In this document: one piece after another, positions 1 through 8,938 of the stretch
How the letters are laid out: every line of letters begins with the position of its first letter
How positions within the stretch are numbered: the first letter of the stretch is position 1
Source of the DNA: Nitrosopumilus sp. b3
GTDB lineage: Archaea; Thermoproteota; Nitrososphaeria; Nitrososphaerales; Nitrosopumilaceae
DNA length: 64,000 bases
Reading direction: 5' to 3'
NCBI RefSeq assembly: GCF_014078525.1
Contig: NZ_MU078693.1
Span: 1-64,000, forward strand
Notes under the pieces: model-generated
Seen by the model: only the letters and a program-made list of their open reading frames with translations
Database searches by the model: none
Told to the model about the DNA's origin: nothing
Position numbers and translations under genes: made by a program

Positions 1-1028
1 TCTTGGAATCCATTGTAAGTTTCAGGTTGGTTAGGACAAGAATCTAAGTTGTCAATAATTCCATCATTATCAGTATCAAATGCAAATTTGTTGTCTGCTA
101 CATAATCTGGACAGCCGTCTGAGTCTTGGAATTTATTATAAGTTTCAGGACTGAATGGACATAAATCGTTTTGATCTAATAGTCCATCACCGTCAACATC
201 ACCAACTGTTTTGTAAACAATACTATCTGGGCAACCGTCAGAATCTTCAAATTTATTATAATTTTCACGGTCTAATGGACATTGATCCTTATCATCTGGA
301 ATACCATCATAATCAGCATCAGGTGCCTCTAAAGAATTAACTCCAGGAATATCTGGACAACCATCCCAATCTAAATAATCATTAAAGTTTTCAGGCTCAT
401 CAATACACGAATCCCATCTATCAATAATTCCATCACCATCAGAATCTGGGAATTGATATTGTAGAATTGTGGAATCAGTAGTATCTGGACAACCGTCTTC
501 ATCTTGGTATCTATTGTAAGTTTCAGGTTGTAATGGACAATCATCTAATGAATCAGAAATTCCATCTCTATCAGTATCTCTAATTGTGTTATAATTATCA
601 GGACAGCCGTCTTTATCATCAATTCCATTAAAAGTTTCAGGTTGGTTTGGACAAGAATCCATATAATCTGGATAACCGTCATTATCAGAATCAGCTATTT
701 TTTGTTCAGCATAAATAGACAAATCAGGGCAACCGTCTTCATCTAAAATTCTATTGTAAGTTTCTTTGACAGTTGGGCAATCATCAATATGATCTTCTAC
801 ACCATCATAATCAGCATCATACCATGGAACAAAATCAGCAGGGCATCCATCAATATTGTTTCCATATTGTGGATCATAATCTTCTAAAAGGTTAGGGCAT
901 TGATCAATATTATTTGGGACACCGTCTCCATCAGTATCAATTCCAGAAGCAGCAGAAACACCACTTGGCAGCATACCCATAGTTGAAATAAGTAAAATCA
1001 AAAATCCTAAAAGAAATTGTTTATTCAT
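1..1028 (-). CDS. Secreted thrombospondin type 3 repeat protein, C-terminus beyond the window
   Basis: I translated this from the sequence; it is open at the left edge, so only the N-terminal ~342 residues are visible. It starts with a signal peptide (MNKQFLLGFLILLIS, cleavage probably near GVSA-A) and continues as repeats of about 35 residues with an Asp-rich half (DTDGDGVPNNID) followed by CP and then DGCPD. This is the thrombospondin type 3 calcium-binding pattern, where Asp side chains coordinate Ca2+ and cysteines can pair. It is a paralogue of the next upstream gene (1041-3476), lies 12 nt after it on the same strand and has its own Shine-Dalgarno site, so the two are probably co-transcribed. 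Location outside the membrane is inferred from the signal peptide. The exact role (surface coat, adhesion, calcium binding) is unknown. Confidence 0.88.
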   Translation of the reverse strand, partial: MNKQFLLGFLILLISTMGMLPSGVSAASGIDTDGDGVPNNIDQCPNLLEDYDPQYGNNIDGCPADFVPWYDADYDGVEDHIDDCPTVKETYNRILDEDGCPDLSIYAEQKIADSDNDGYPDYMDSCPNQPETFNGIDDKDGCPDNYNTIRDTDRDGISDSLDDCPLQPETYNRYQDEDGCPDTTDSTILQYQFPDSDGDGIIDRWDSCIDEPENFNDYLDWDGCPDIPGVNSLEAPDADYDGIPDDKDQCPLDRENYNKFEDSDGCPDSIVYKTVGDVDGDGLLDQNDLCPFSPETYNKFQDSDGCPDYVADNKFAFDTDNDGIIDNLDSCPNQPETYNGFQ

Positions 1029-1035
1029 TTTCAGA

Positions 1036-1041
1036 CACTCC
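1036..1041 (-). promoter_or_regulatory. Shine-Dalgarno site for the second TSP3 gene
   Basis: On the minus strand GGAGTG begins inside the stop codon of the upstream TSP3 gene and ends 7 nt before the ATG at 1028. This fits a ribosome binding site used by an internal operon gene. Promoter-proximal genes here look leaderless instead. Confidence 0.6.
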
Positions 1042-3476
1042 TAATTGTCAGGACATCCGTCAGAATCTGTATCACCATCATAATCTTCAGGTTCTAGAGG
1101 ACAGAAATCGTAGCCATCAGGAATATCATCCAAGTCAGAATCATGTTTGAATCTTGATTGTTCAGGTACAATATCAGGACAGCCGTCATCATCTAGATAC
1201 TTGTTCCATGATTCCTTTTCATTAGGACACAAGTCAATATCATCAAAGAATCCATCACCATCAGAATCAATTCTTAGTTCACCAATTGGTAATGTGTCAG
1301 GACAGCCGTCATAATCAACATATTTGTTCCAAACTTCATCTTGTTTTGGACACATATCCATCACATCAGGTACACCATCACCATCAGAATCTGGTTGGGT
1401 ATCATCAACATCAGGACATCCATCTTCATCAAAGAATCCATTATAATTTTCAGCAACTAGTGGGCAATCATCATAAACATCATTGATGCCATCATTATCA
1501 GTATCAACTACTAGTGTTTTAAACACAGTATCAGGACAACCGTCATCATCTTGGAATTTGTTGTAAGTTTCTTTTGCAGTTGGACATGCATCAATTGCAT
1601 CTGGAATGCCATCTAGATCTCGGTCATTCTTTCCAATGTAATCATCAGGACATCCATCTCTATCAAGAATTCCATTATAGGTTTCTGGTTGGTTAGGACA
1701 ATGATCATTATAATCATTAATACCATCTTTATCAGTATCTGGAATTCCTTTGTTATCTGCAACAGAATCAGGACAACCATCCAAGTCTTGGAATTTGTTG
1801 TAAGTTTCTGGTGCTAATGGGCATTGATCTTTTGAATCAATAATTCCATCATAATCAGAATCTAAGCTTGTAATATAATCAGGGTAATCAGGACAACCGT
1901 CTTCATCTTGGAATCCGTTGTATCTTTCTCTATCAAGTGGGCATTGATCTACTGAGTCTAAAATACCATCAAAGTCAGAATCTGCTTCTGATGGGTTATC
2001 AGGACAACCATCATGATCTTGGTATCTATTCCAAGTTTCAGCGGACGTAGGACATTTGTCTAAATCATCTCTAATTCCATCACCATCAGAATCTAACACT
2101 GCAACATCAGGACAACCGTCCAAATCATGATATCCATTTACAGTTTCAGGTTGAAGTGGACATTTATCGGACAAATCAGAAATTCCGTCTCTATCAAAGT
2201 CTAAGTTAGATAATCCAGATACACTATCAGGACAACCGTCTTCATCTTGATATGTATTGTAAGTTTCTTTTGCAGTGGGACATTTATCTAAACCATCTGG
2301 AACGCCATCTCTATCTCTATCTTGTGTAGATAATGTATCAGGACAACCGTCTCTATCAAACACACCATTGAATGTTTCAGGTTGATTAGGACAAAGATCA
2401 GTGTAATCATTAATTCCATCACCATCCGTATCTGGCATTCCTTTGTCAACACCAACAAAGTCAGGGCAACCGTCCAAGTCTTGGAATCTATTGTAAGTTT
2501 CTTTTACTTCAGGACATTGATCAATACTATTAGGAATTCCATCAAGATCAGAATCTACATCACTTGAATAAGGTGGAATGTCAGGACACCCATCTTCATC
2601 TTGGAATCCGTTGTATCGTTCTGGTTCTAATGGGCATGTATCATTAACATCTTTAATTCTATCACCATCTGCATCATTTAGTGTCCCATCAAATGACGGA
2701 GCTGAATCAGGACATCCATCATAATCTGCAAATCTGTTAAAAGTTTCAGGTTGATTAGGACAAGTATCAAATCTATCTGCAATTCCATCACCATCTTTAT
2801 CATTAAACGAAGTATCTAGTAAAACATCAGGGCAACCGTCTGTATCTCTGTAACCGTTATACACTTCAGGTTCTGTAGGACATAAATCAACTTTATCTTG
2901 TAAACCATCGTTATCAGTATCAATGAAAGTAGCATCACTAACTGAATCAGGACAACCATCCAAGTCTTGGAATCTATTGTAAGTCTCAGCACTTAGTGGA
3001 CATTTATCAGCAGCATCTGGAACACCATCTCTATCTCGGTCACCTTTACCAAAATCATCAGGACAACCATCTGTGTCTAAGACACCATTGAATGTTTCAG
3101 GTTGATTAGGACAATTATCTACAATATCAGTAAAACCATCACCATCAGAATCTGGCAATCCACCTGGTCCTCCACTTGGAGATAAATCAGGACATCCGTC
3201 TTCATCTTGGAATTGATTATATCTCTCTTTAAGAGTTGGGCATTGATCAAGATGATCTTCTATTCCATCAAAGTCTTCATCATACCATGGGACAAAATTT
3301 GACGGACAACCATCAATTGCGCCCTCATTATCTTCTCGTAGATTAGGACAAGCATCAATTGAATCATCAACACCATCTTTGTCCAAGTCATCATCAGCAA
3401 AAGCTGGACTGATAGGCATGCTGGTTAATGTAGTTACAAGCAACAATAGGAATGGTAAAATGTGTATTTTTTTCAA
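1041..3476 (-). CDS. Secreted protein with ~20 thrombospondin type 3 calcium-binding repeats
   Basis: The 811-residue product has a signal peptide (hydrophobic residues about 5-22, then SPAFA-D). I count 20 consecutive repeats of 32-40 residues, each with an Asp-rich calcium loop (D-x-D-x-D-G-x-x-D-x-x-D-x-CP) followed by a short linker and DGCPD. There is no other domain and no C-terminal membrane anchor, so the mature protein should be a long, acidic, calcium-loaded rod outside the cell. The repeat family is well known from thrombospondins and many bacterial and archaeal surface proteins; binding Ca2+ is family knowledge, and a structural or adhesive role is inference. A TATA-like box lies 30 nt upstream. 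It is probably the first gene of a two-gene operon with its paralogue at 1-1028. Confidence 0.88.
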   Translation of the reverse strand: MKKIHILPFLLLLVTTLTSMPISPAFADDDLDKDGVDDSIDACPNLREDNEGAIDGCPSNFVPWYDEDFDGIEDHLDQCPTLKERYNQFQDEDGCPDLSPSGGPGGLPDSDGDGFTDIVDNCPNQPETFNGVLDTDGCPDDFGKGDRDRDGVPDAADKCPLSAETYNRFQDLDGCPDSVSDATFIDTDNDGLQDKVDLCPTEPEVYNGYRDTDGCPDVLLDTSFNDKDGDGIADRFDTCPNQPETFNRFADYDGCPDSAPSFDGTLNDADGDRIKDVNDTCPLEPERYNGFQDEDGCPDIPPYSSDVDSDLDGIPNSIDQCPEVKETYNRFQDLDGCPDFVGVDKGMPDTDGDGINDYTDLCPNQPETFNGVFDRDGCPDTLSTQDRDRDGVPDGLDKCPTAKETYNTYQDEDGCPDSVSGLSNLDFDRDGISDLSDKCPLQPETVNGYHDLDGCPDVAVLDSDGDGIRDDLDKCPTSAETWNRYQDHDGCPDNPSEADSDFDGILDSVDQCPLDRERYNGFQDEDGCPDYPDYITSLDSDYDGIIDSKDQCPLAPETYNKFQDLDGCPDSVADNKGIPDTDKDGINDYNDHCPNQPETYNGILDRDGCPDDYIGKNDRDLDGIPDAIDACPTAKETYNKFQDDDGCPDTVFKTLVVDTDNDGINDVYDDCPLVAENYNGFFDEDGCPDVDDTQPDSDGDGVPDVMDMCPKQDEVWNKYVDYDGCPDTLPIGELRIDSDGDGFFDDIDLCPNEKESWNKYLDDDGCPDIVPEQSRFKHDSDLDDIPDGYDFCPLEPEDYDGDTDSDGCPDN

Positions 3477-3500
3477 TGCCTAAAATTACCCAGAGGATCC

Positions 3501-3513
3501 AGTAATTAAACCT
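3501..3513 (-). promoter_or_regulatory. TATA-like promoter of the TSP3 gene pair
   Basis: Minus-strand AGGTTTAATTACT is centred about 30 nt before the ATG at 3476. This is the spacing expected of a leaderless archaeal transcript. It is a prediction from position and base composition only. Confidence 0.45.
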
Positions 3514-3612
3514 CACTCTGAAATCGGCTTAGATTTTTAATTATTTTGAAAATATTTTCCATCTTGGAGAAAAACTCGATCAATTTAAGTAAACCAGAGC
3601 AAGATTTGGAAT

Positions 3613-4641
3613 ATGAGTTGCTCAGGCGAAGTAGTTGAAGCAGATGATCCATTAATTCAGATCAAGCCTGCAATCTCTGCTCAATTAAAAAAAGCAAAGT
3701 ATGGTGTTGCAGATCATTCTACAGTAGAATTATGTCATTGGACAAAAAAATCATTCAAACATGAAGGAAGTTGTTACAAACACAAGTTTTATGGTATTTC
3801 AACTCATAGATGCATGGAGTTTTCTCCTGCAGGGATGCATTGTGAGAATCGTTGTGTGTATTGCTGGAGACCTATGGAATTTTATGATTCAATGAAAATG
3901 GAACCAGAGCAAGTTGCAGAACCAAAAGAAATTCTAACAAAACTAATGGCTGAAAGAAAAAAACTGATCAATGGATACTATGGCGATTCTAGAAATGATA
4001 AACAAAGGTTAGACGAATCATTGTTACCAAGTCATTACGCAATTTCTTTATCGGGTGAACCAACAATGTATCCAAAATTGCCGGAATTAATTAAATATCT
4101 AAATTCACTAGAGGCAACAAAATCAATTTTCCTTGTAACAAATGGACAAGAGCCAGACATGATTCAAAAATTACAAGATGAAGATGCATTACCTACTCAA
4201 TTGTATTTGTCAACAAATGCTGCAGATTATGAATCATTTATCAGAATTAACAAGCCAAAATATGATGACTCATGGGAGAGATGGAATAGAACTTTAGACA
4301 TGCTAAAGGATCTTAATACAAGGACAGTACTTAGAGTCACATTAATCAGAAATTATAATGACCAAAAAGAAATGGTTCCAGCATTTGCTGAAATGTTTAG
4401 AAAAGCGAGTCCCCACTTTATTGAAATAAAATCATATATGCATATTGGACGTTCGACAAATAGATTGGAACATGCAAACATGTTAGAAATGGAAGAAGTG
4501 AAAAAATTTAGTGAAGAAATTTCAAAGCAAAGTAAGATATTTTCAATAATGGATGAAAGTATAGTGTCAAGAATTTCAATTTTACAAAATAATGAACGAT
4601 ATATTGATCGTTTTATCCCTACTTATGTAAATACCAATTAG
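3613..4641 (+). CDS. taw1: 4-demethylwyosine synthase (radical SAM, TYW1/Taw1 family)
   Basis: The 342-residue protein carries the radical SAM cluster motif C-x3-C-x2-C (CENRCVYCWRP, about residues 77-87), preceded by a second cysteine region (CHWTKKSFKHEGSCYKHKFYG) typical of TYW1 enzymes, which hold an additional Fe-S cluster. The SGEPTMYP segment matches the SAM-binding GGE-type motif. The family converts N1-methylguanosine 37 of tRNA-Phe into the tricyclic 4-demethylwyosine using pyruvate. There is no flavodoxin domain, as usual in archaea. It starts with ATG at 3613 with a TATA-like element about 28 nt upstream, and its 3' end overlaps the convergent ITPase gene by 23 nt. Confidence 0.93.
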   Translation: MSCSGEVVEADDPLIQIKPAISAQLKKAKYGVADHSTVELCHWTKKSFKHEGSCYKHKFYGISTHRCMEFSPAGMHCENRCVYCWRPMEFYDSMKMEPEQVAEPKEILTKLMAERKKLINGYYGDSRNDKQRLDESLLPSHYAISLSGEPTMYPKLPELIKYLNSLEATKSIFLVTNGQEPDMIQKLQDEDALPTQLYLSTNAADYESFIRINKPKYDDSWERWNRTLDMLKDLNTRTVLRVTLIRNYNDQKEMVPAFAEMFRKASPHFIEIKSYMHIGRSTNRLEHANMLEMEEVKKFSEEISKQSKIFSIMDESIVSRISILQNNERYIDRFIPTYVNTN

Positions 4642-5167
4642 AAAATTTTTTCAAAGCTTTGTATCTGTGAGAAAATTTATTTTTTTCATTCATTTGAGCA
4701 AATGTTATTTGTGAATTTTTTGGAATAAAAATCGGATCATATCCCCAACCTTTACCTTTTTGGAATTTCGATATAATTCCATCTAGTTTTGCATGAAAGG
4801 ATTGCAAATTTGTTTTATCACAATATGTAATGATTGAAACAAATTTTGCTTTTCTATTATTTTTTAGCAGATTAAGAATTCCGTCATTACCGATAGTTTT
4901 GAAAACGTATGATGAATATGGGCCAGGAAAACCAGATAATGAATTAATGAATAGTCCATCATCCTCAATAATTACAGGTTTTTTAAATTTAGAAAATGCA
5001 TCTTTTGCTTTTCTAACTGCTATCTCATCAAGTGAATTTGATTGAATCTCTTCCAAGTTTGATTTTAGAAAACCAAGTTTGATTCCAAAAGTTTCTAGAA
5101 TGCTTTTGGCTTCTGCATATTTGTGATTGTTTGAGGATACAAAGAATAGATCAAACGACTTCTGCAT
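4619..5167 (-). CDS. rdgB: XTP/dITP diphosphatase (HAM1/RdgB family)
   Basis: The protein is about 182 residues long. Its N-terminal FFVSSNNHKYAEAK corresponds to the substrate-binding SxNxxKxxE motif, and FKKPVIIEDDGLFINSLSGFPGPYSSY and KGWGYDPIF are the central and C-terminal signatures of the HAM1 family. The enzyme hydrolyses ITP, XTP and dITP to monophosphates and so keeps deaminated purines out of nucleic acids. ATG at 5167 is preferred; a GTG three codons upstream (5176) is the alternative. It overlaps the end of bud32 by 17 nt, so the two are probably translated from one mRNA. Its 3' end overlaps taw1 in the opposite direction. Confidence 0.92.
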   Translation of the reverse strand: MQKSFDLFFVSSNNHKYAEAKSILETFGIKLGFLKSNLEEIQSNSLDEIAVRKAKDAFSKFKKPVIIEDDGLFINSLSGFPGPYSSYVFKTIGNDGILNLLKNNRKAKFVSIITYCDKTNLQSFHAKLDGIISKFQKGKGWGYDPIFIPKNSQITFAQMNEKNKFSHRYKALKKFSNWYLHK

Positions 5168-5771
5168 ATCTACCACGACTTTCTATCTCTGTAACCAATT
5201 TAGTGATTTTTGCATAATTAGAATTACCCACTACAGATTTGTAACCTAGAAGAAAATTTTTCCAAGCATTTTTCATAATTTTTGCATGAGCACTGTTAAG
5301 AATTTCTTTGATTAGTCTCAAATCAACTGCGTGATCTTCAGGTTTTATTGTATTTTGAGATAATCCAAAATCGATTACATAAACCATGTTTTTGAACAGA
5401 ATAAAGTTTGAAGTTGTTAAATCACCATGCATGATACCATTTTGGTGTAATTTACCAACTAGTTTTCCAATTTCTTTTGATAATTTGATAATTTTAGATT
5501 CAGATAAATCATGAACAGGAGTTCCAGGAATCTCTTGCATAATGATGTATGATTTTTCTAAATTTACAAAATAAACTAAGGGTGTTGGTATTCCAAATGT
5601 TCTAGCATGAGATATCATTTGAGATTCTTTAATTGTTCTTTGTTTACGTATTTTTGTATCAAGTGAGGGATTTCGATAATTTTTTACTTTTCGAATTTTT
5701 AAGATTGCTTTTGAGTTTTGCCAGATGGTTTGATAGATGTCAGCTTCTGCACCTTTTTTGATTAATTTCAT
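5151..5771 (-). CDS. bud32: KEOPS complex kinase/ATPase Bud32
   Basis: This 206-residue minimal protein kinase has KKGAEADIYQ as a glycine-loop equivalent, KIRKVKNYR with the conserved lysine, the catalytic loop HGDLTTSNFIL (about 118-128) and VIDFGLS as the metal-binding DFG segment. It has no activation segment, as in all Bud32 proteins. Bud32 binds Kae1 and, with Cgi121 and Pcc1, makes the t6A modification at position 37 of ANN-decoding tRNAs. The kae1 gene lies only 350 bp away on the same strand but is separated from it by a short gene on the opposite strand (5809-6132). In many euryarchaea the two are fused; here they are separate genes. Confidence 0.94.
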   Translation of the reverse strand: MKLIKKGAEADIYQTIWQNSKAILKIRKVKNYRNPSLDTKIRKQRTIKESQMISHARTFGIPTPLVYFVNLEKSYIIMQEIPGTPVHDLSESKIIKLSKEIGKLVGKLHQNGIMHGDLTTSNFILFKNMVYVIDFGLSQNTIKPEDHAVDLRLIKEILNSAHAKIMKNAWKNFLLGYKSVVGNSNYAKITKLVTEIESRGRYAEVV

Positions 5772-5808
5772 TAACGTTATATCCAGAAGAATTCAATAAA
5801 AATTAATC

Positions 5809-6132
5809 ATGGAAAAAGGAGAAAATAGAATTAAACAAGAGGATTGTGCTGAAGACAATTTAGGAGCTGGAATTTTGACATTAACAAATAGGAGATTAGC
5901 ATTTGATAAAACTAATGCAAGGATTATGGATTTTTCAAAACATTTTGGAGATACTATATTAGACATTAAATTAGAAGATGTCATTAAAGTATGGAAAGAA
6001 GGATTACTAATGAAAAAAGTATGTTTTACTGCAAAAACAAATGAAGGCGAAGAGACTTTCAAGTTTGGAGTTTTCAATACAAAAGATTGGACTAAAAGTA
6101 TTGAAAAGCAAATAGATGAAATTAATAATTAA
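5809..6132 (+). CDS. Small GRAM/PH-like domain protein, function unknown
   Basis: The 107-residue product contains GAGILTLTNRRLAFDKTNAR, which resembles the start of GRAM and bacterial-PH domains (a G-x-L-x-L-T-N-x-R-L-x-F strand pair), followed by alternating strands and a C-terminal helix. There is no signal peptide or membrane segment. In eukaryotes these domains bind lipids or proteins; no such role can be claimed here. The gene sits between kae1 and bud32 on the opposite strand, and its last 11 nt overlap the end of kae1. The fold assignment is from pattern only. Confidence 0.65.
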   Translation: MEKGENRIKQEDCAEDNLGAGILTLTNRRLAFDKTNARIMDFSKHFGDTILDIKLEDVIKVWKEGLLMKKVCFTAKTNEGEETFKFGVFNTKDWTKSIEKQIDEINN

Positions 6133-7114
6133 CTTTGACTGTATCTAATCTCCAAGATTGAGTCACAAAAGTATCTTTTAGAGAAGAACCTGATTTCACT
6201 TGGGATTCTAATAGACCAGTCCAACAAATTTGACTTCCACAATCACCTGCATAACGTAATGGAACTACGAAAAATTTGGAATTATGGCGTTTACAAACAT
6301 CTTTGAGCATTTCAGACAATCTTTTGTTTGCTGCAACTCCTCCAACTATCATTAACTCTCTTTTCTGAGTAAATGATAATGCACGTTCAACAGCTTCACT
6401 AATCATTGCAAAAGCAGTTTCTTGAAGAGAATAGCATGCATCGATTTTATTTTTTTTAGCAACAGCCTTTGTTGCAGATAATAAACCTGAAAAAGATACA
6501 TCATTTCCTTTTACAGAATATGGCAAAGTAACATAGTTTGATGATGTTGATGCCAACTCTTCAATATTTTTCCCACAAGGAGAAGGAAATCCAATGGATC
6601 TTCCAAATTGATCTAGCAGTTGACCAAGTGTAATATCAAGAGTTTCACCGAAAACCCTCCATTGTTTATTTAGAAATGCCAAAAGCATTGTATGTCCTCC
6701 AGAAACCAAAAGTACCAAAGGGTTTGATGCACCAGTAAGTAATTTTCCTAATTCAATGTGTCCTAATGCATGATTTACAGGATAGATTGGAATTTTGTAA
6801 AAAGAAGATAAAGATCTTGCAACGACAGCACCTACACGTAAGCATGGGCCCAATCCAGGTCCTGCAGCATATGAAATAATATCTAAATCTTTGATAGATG
6901 AATTTGCTTCTTTTAGACATTCAGATAACACAGAGGAGCTATGTTCAATATGATGGCGTGAGGCCTCACGAGGATGAATGCCTTCCCCATCTGCAGGACG
7001 ATAAATTTTTCTGACATCTGAAAGAATTTTTCCTTTTTTTCCTTTTTTTTCAATTATTGCACACGAAAAAGTATGAGCAGTACTTTCAATTCCTAAACCT
7101 AGCATATTATCCAT
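6122..7114 (-). CDS. kae1: tRNA N6-adenosine threonylcarbamoyltransferase Kae1
   Basis: The 330-residue ASKHA-fold enzyme has an N-terminal LGIESTAHTFSCAII, the metal-binding NHALGHIELGK (two His, about residues 107-111), the phosphate motif LLVSGGHTML, LDITLGQLLDQFGRSIGFP, and the C-terminal IVGGVAANKRLSEM and YAGDCGSQICWTG. It transfers the threonylcarbamoyl group from TC-AMP to A37 of tRNAs within KEOPS. The start overlaps the stop of the YchF-like GTPase by 8 nt, so the two genes form an operon. No fused kinase domain is present; Bud32 is encoded 350 bp downstream on the same strand. Confidence 0.96.
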   Translation of the reverse strand: MDNMLGLGIESTAHTFSCAIIEKKGKKGKILSDVRKIYRPADGEGIHPREASRHHIEHSSSVLSECLKEANSSIKDLDIISYAAGPGLGPCLRVGAVVARSLSSFYKIPIYPVNHALGHIELGKLLTGASNPLVLLVSGGHTMLLAFLNKQWRVFGETLDITLGQLLDQFGRSIGFPSPCGKNIEELASTSSNYVTLPYSVKGNDVSFSGLLSATKAVAKKNKIDACYSLQETAFAMISEAVERALSFTQKRELMIVGGVAANKRLSEMLKDVCKRHNSKFFVVPLRYAGDCGSQICWTGLLESQVKSGSSLKDTFVTQSWRLDTVKVNY

Positions 7115-8303
7115 GACTTAATGTTGATATAATTTTGATGACGTCGCCATTTTTTAGTTTTTGATCACCACTGATTCTTTGCTTTGTTTTACAATCTATT
7201 GCGTGTAAAAATCCTTTTGCAATATCAGCATGAATTAAACTTGCCAAATCTTTTGCAGTTGAATCTAGAGGGAGTAATTTAGTATCGGGTAATACCACAC
7301 CGTCTTTGTTAGTTAGTTTGGTTTCATCTTCAACTGGATATACAACAATGAATTTTAATGAATCAAAAACTGCAGTGTTTAGAATTTTTTGTATTCCAGT
7401 TGATTGGATTTTAGAAAAAACAGACTTTACCAGATCCAGTGCTTTTCGTTGCGGAGGTGGAATTTCTTTTCCATTAGGAATGGTAAAACCTGTATCACCT
7501 GAAGAATAATTTACAATTCCAGCTTTTGATGCTTTTCTCAATAATAATTCAGTCTCAGCACTACAGGGAATAACACAGTCAGATATTTTATCAATGATGC
7601 TAAGATCAGTGCATAAATCTGCTTTATTTGCAGCAATAATCATTGGTTTTGTATTTTTTCTTAACTCTTTGACAAAGGTTTGGATATCAGAATCTTTCCA
7701 TTCCTTTGGATTTCTAGCCATAAGCCCAAGTTTTTGTAATACTTCTTGCACTTGAAAATCTTTAATTCCTAAACCAGTAAATCGCTTTGCAATACCGTCA
7801 GTAAGTTTTGCTCTTTTTTGATCTATCTCTCTAGTAATCTTATCCCATTCTCTTTTTAGAATATCTGCAAACCATTGATCAAATTCATCTTGAACAAATG
7901 CTATATCTTCTAAAGGATCATGAGTTCCAGCTGGAACTGGTTGTCCTTGAATGTCAGTTGTACCTGCAATGTCAACTACATGAATCAAGACTTCAGCTTG
8001 TCTTGCATCATCAAGGAATTGATTTCCCAATCCTTTTCCTTCATGAGCCCCTGGAACTAATCCTGCAACATCGATTAGTTTGACAGGAATAAGACGTGTT
8101 CCATTGATACAATAATCATTTTCATGTTTAATCCCAAAGTGTTTGCAGGCACAATCAGCTTTGACATATGCCACACCAACATTTGGTTCAATAGTTGTAA
8201 AGGGGAAATTTCCTGACGCTACAGAAGTTTGAGTTGCTGCAGAGAAAAATGTAGATTTTCCAACATTTGCTTTACCTAATAAGCCAATTTGCAATATTGT
8301 CAA
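7107..8303 (-). CDS. YchF/OLA1-related GTP-binding protein with C-terminal TGS domain
   Basis: The 398-residue protein has G1 GLLGKANVGKS at the N-terminus, G3 DVAGLVPGAHEGKGLGNQFLDD, G4 NKAD and a C-terminal TGS-like domain (about 320-395, ending NGDVIKIIST). This is the archaeal branch of the Obg/YchF family of ribosome-associated P-loop NTPases. Bacterial YchF and human OLA1 hydrolyse ATP because G4 is altered; here NKAD is intact, so GTP is the more likely substrate (inference). It is the first gene of the operon with kae1 and faces the Fap7-like kinase gene across a 64-bp divergent promoter region. Confidence 0.9.
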   Translation of the reverse strand: MTILQIGLLGKANVGKSTFFSAATQTSVASGNFPFTTIEPNVGVAYVKADCACKHFGIKHENDYCINGTRLIPVKLIDVAGLVPGAHEGKGLGNQFLDDARQAEVLIHVVDIAGTTDIQGQPVPAGTHDPLEDIAFVQDEFDQWFADILKREWDKITREIDQKRAKLTDGIAKRFTGLGIKDFQVQEVLQKLGLMARNPKEWKDSDIQTFVKELRKNTKPMIIAANKADLCTDLSIIDKISDCVIPCSAETELLLRKASKAGIVNYSSGDTGFTIPNGKEIPPPQRKALDLVKSVFSKIQSTGIQKILNTAVFDSLKFIVVYPVEDETKLTNKDGVVLPDTKLLPLDSTAKDLASLIHADIAKGFLHAIDCKTKQRISGDQKLKNGDVIKIISTLSHG

Positions 8304-8367
8304 AAACTCAATTCTACTTATTAGTATTGCAGAAATCGTTTAATCTGGTTCATGATGATTTTATATC

Positions 8368-8907
8368 ATGTCAATAGTAATTACTGGGAATCCAGGGGTA
8401 GGAAAACATACTGTAGCTGAAAAGATTGCTCAGAGATTGAAATTACACATTATTGACATTAACAATATTGCAAAAGAATCAGGATTACTTGAAGAAAATA
8501 AAGATGTTGATACGGATAAGCTGAAAATAATACTAGGGCAAAAAATTTTGGATAGTAATTTGATTGTAGGACATTTAGCACCATATGTGTTAGACAAAAA
8601 ACAAGTAAGAATAATGATTGTTTTAAGAAAAAGTCCATATGATTTGATTGCAGTCTACAAAAATCGAAAATATTCAGATAAAAAAATTAAAGACAATGCC
8701 GGTAGTGAAATTTTAGGAGTTATTGCACATGATGCAATTAATAGATTTGAAGAGAAGGCAGTTCAAATGGATATTACAGGTAAAACTATTGAAGAAAGTG
8801 AAGAAAGAATCATGTCTATAATTTCCAATAACAAAGGAAATGAAGATGTTGATTGGCTTGATTTAGTTACAAAAAATAATGATTTGAGAAAATTTTTTGC
8901 TGATTGA
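8368..8907 (+). CDS. Adenylate kinase-like NMP kinase (Fap7/hCINAP type)
   Basis: The 179-residue P-loop kinase has a Walker A ITGNPGVGKHTV at residues 4-15, then LHIIDINNIAKESGL as the NMP-binding part and LRKSPYDLIAVYKNRKY as the lid/arginine region. It is the archaeal Fap7-like family, annotated as putative adenylate kinase. Members in yeast and archaea also act in maturation of the small ribosomal subunit with uS11. Both activities are family knowledge; which one applies here cannot be read from the sequence. It is transcribed divergently from the YchF-like gene. The promoter of tgtA overlaps its 3' end. Confidence 0.88.
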   Translation: MSIVITGNPGVGKHTVAEKIAQRLKLHIIDINNIAKESGLLEENKDVDTDKLKIILGQKILDSNLIVGHLAPYVLDKKQVRIMIVLRKSPYDLIAVYKNRKYSDKKIKDNAGSEILGVIAHDAINRFEEKAVQMDITGKTIEESEERIMSIISNNKGNEDVDWLDLVTKNNDLRKFFAD

Positions 8908-8915
8908 TTAAATAA
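8906..8915 (+). promoter_or_regulatory. TATA-like box of tgtA, overlapping the upstream gene's stop
   Basis: GATTAAATAA is centred about 29 nt before the TTG at 8939 and covers the end of the preceding kinase gene. The spacing supports a leaderless mRNA and the unusual TTG start. Confidence 0.45.
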
Positions 8916-8938
8916 CGCCTTTAAGACTGTAAAATTAC

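Noticed and set aside
1..3400. Regularly spaced similar DNA blocks that could look like a CRISPR or tandem-repeat array
   Set aside because: The period is about 100-115 bp and every block lies in frame within TSP3 coding sequence with Asp/Cys conservation; there are no unique spacers between identical short repeats.
4830..5045. Plus-strand ORF inside rdgB
   Set aside because: It is antisense to a well-conserved enzyme and has no motif or promoter.
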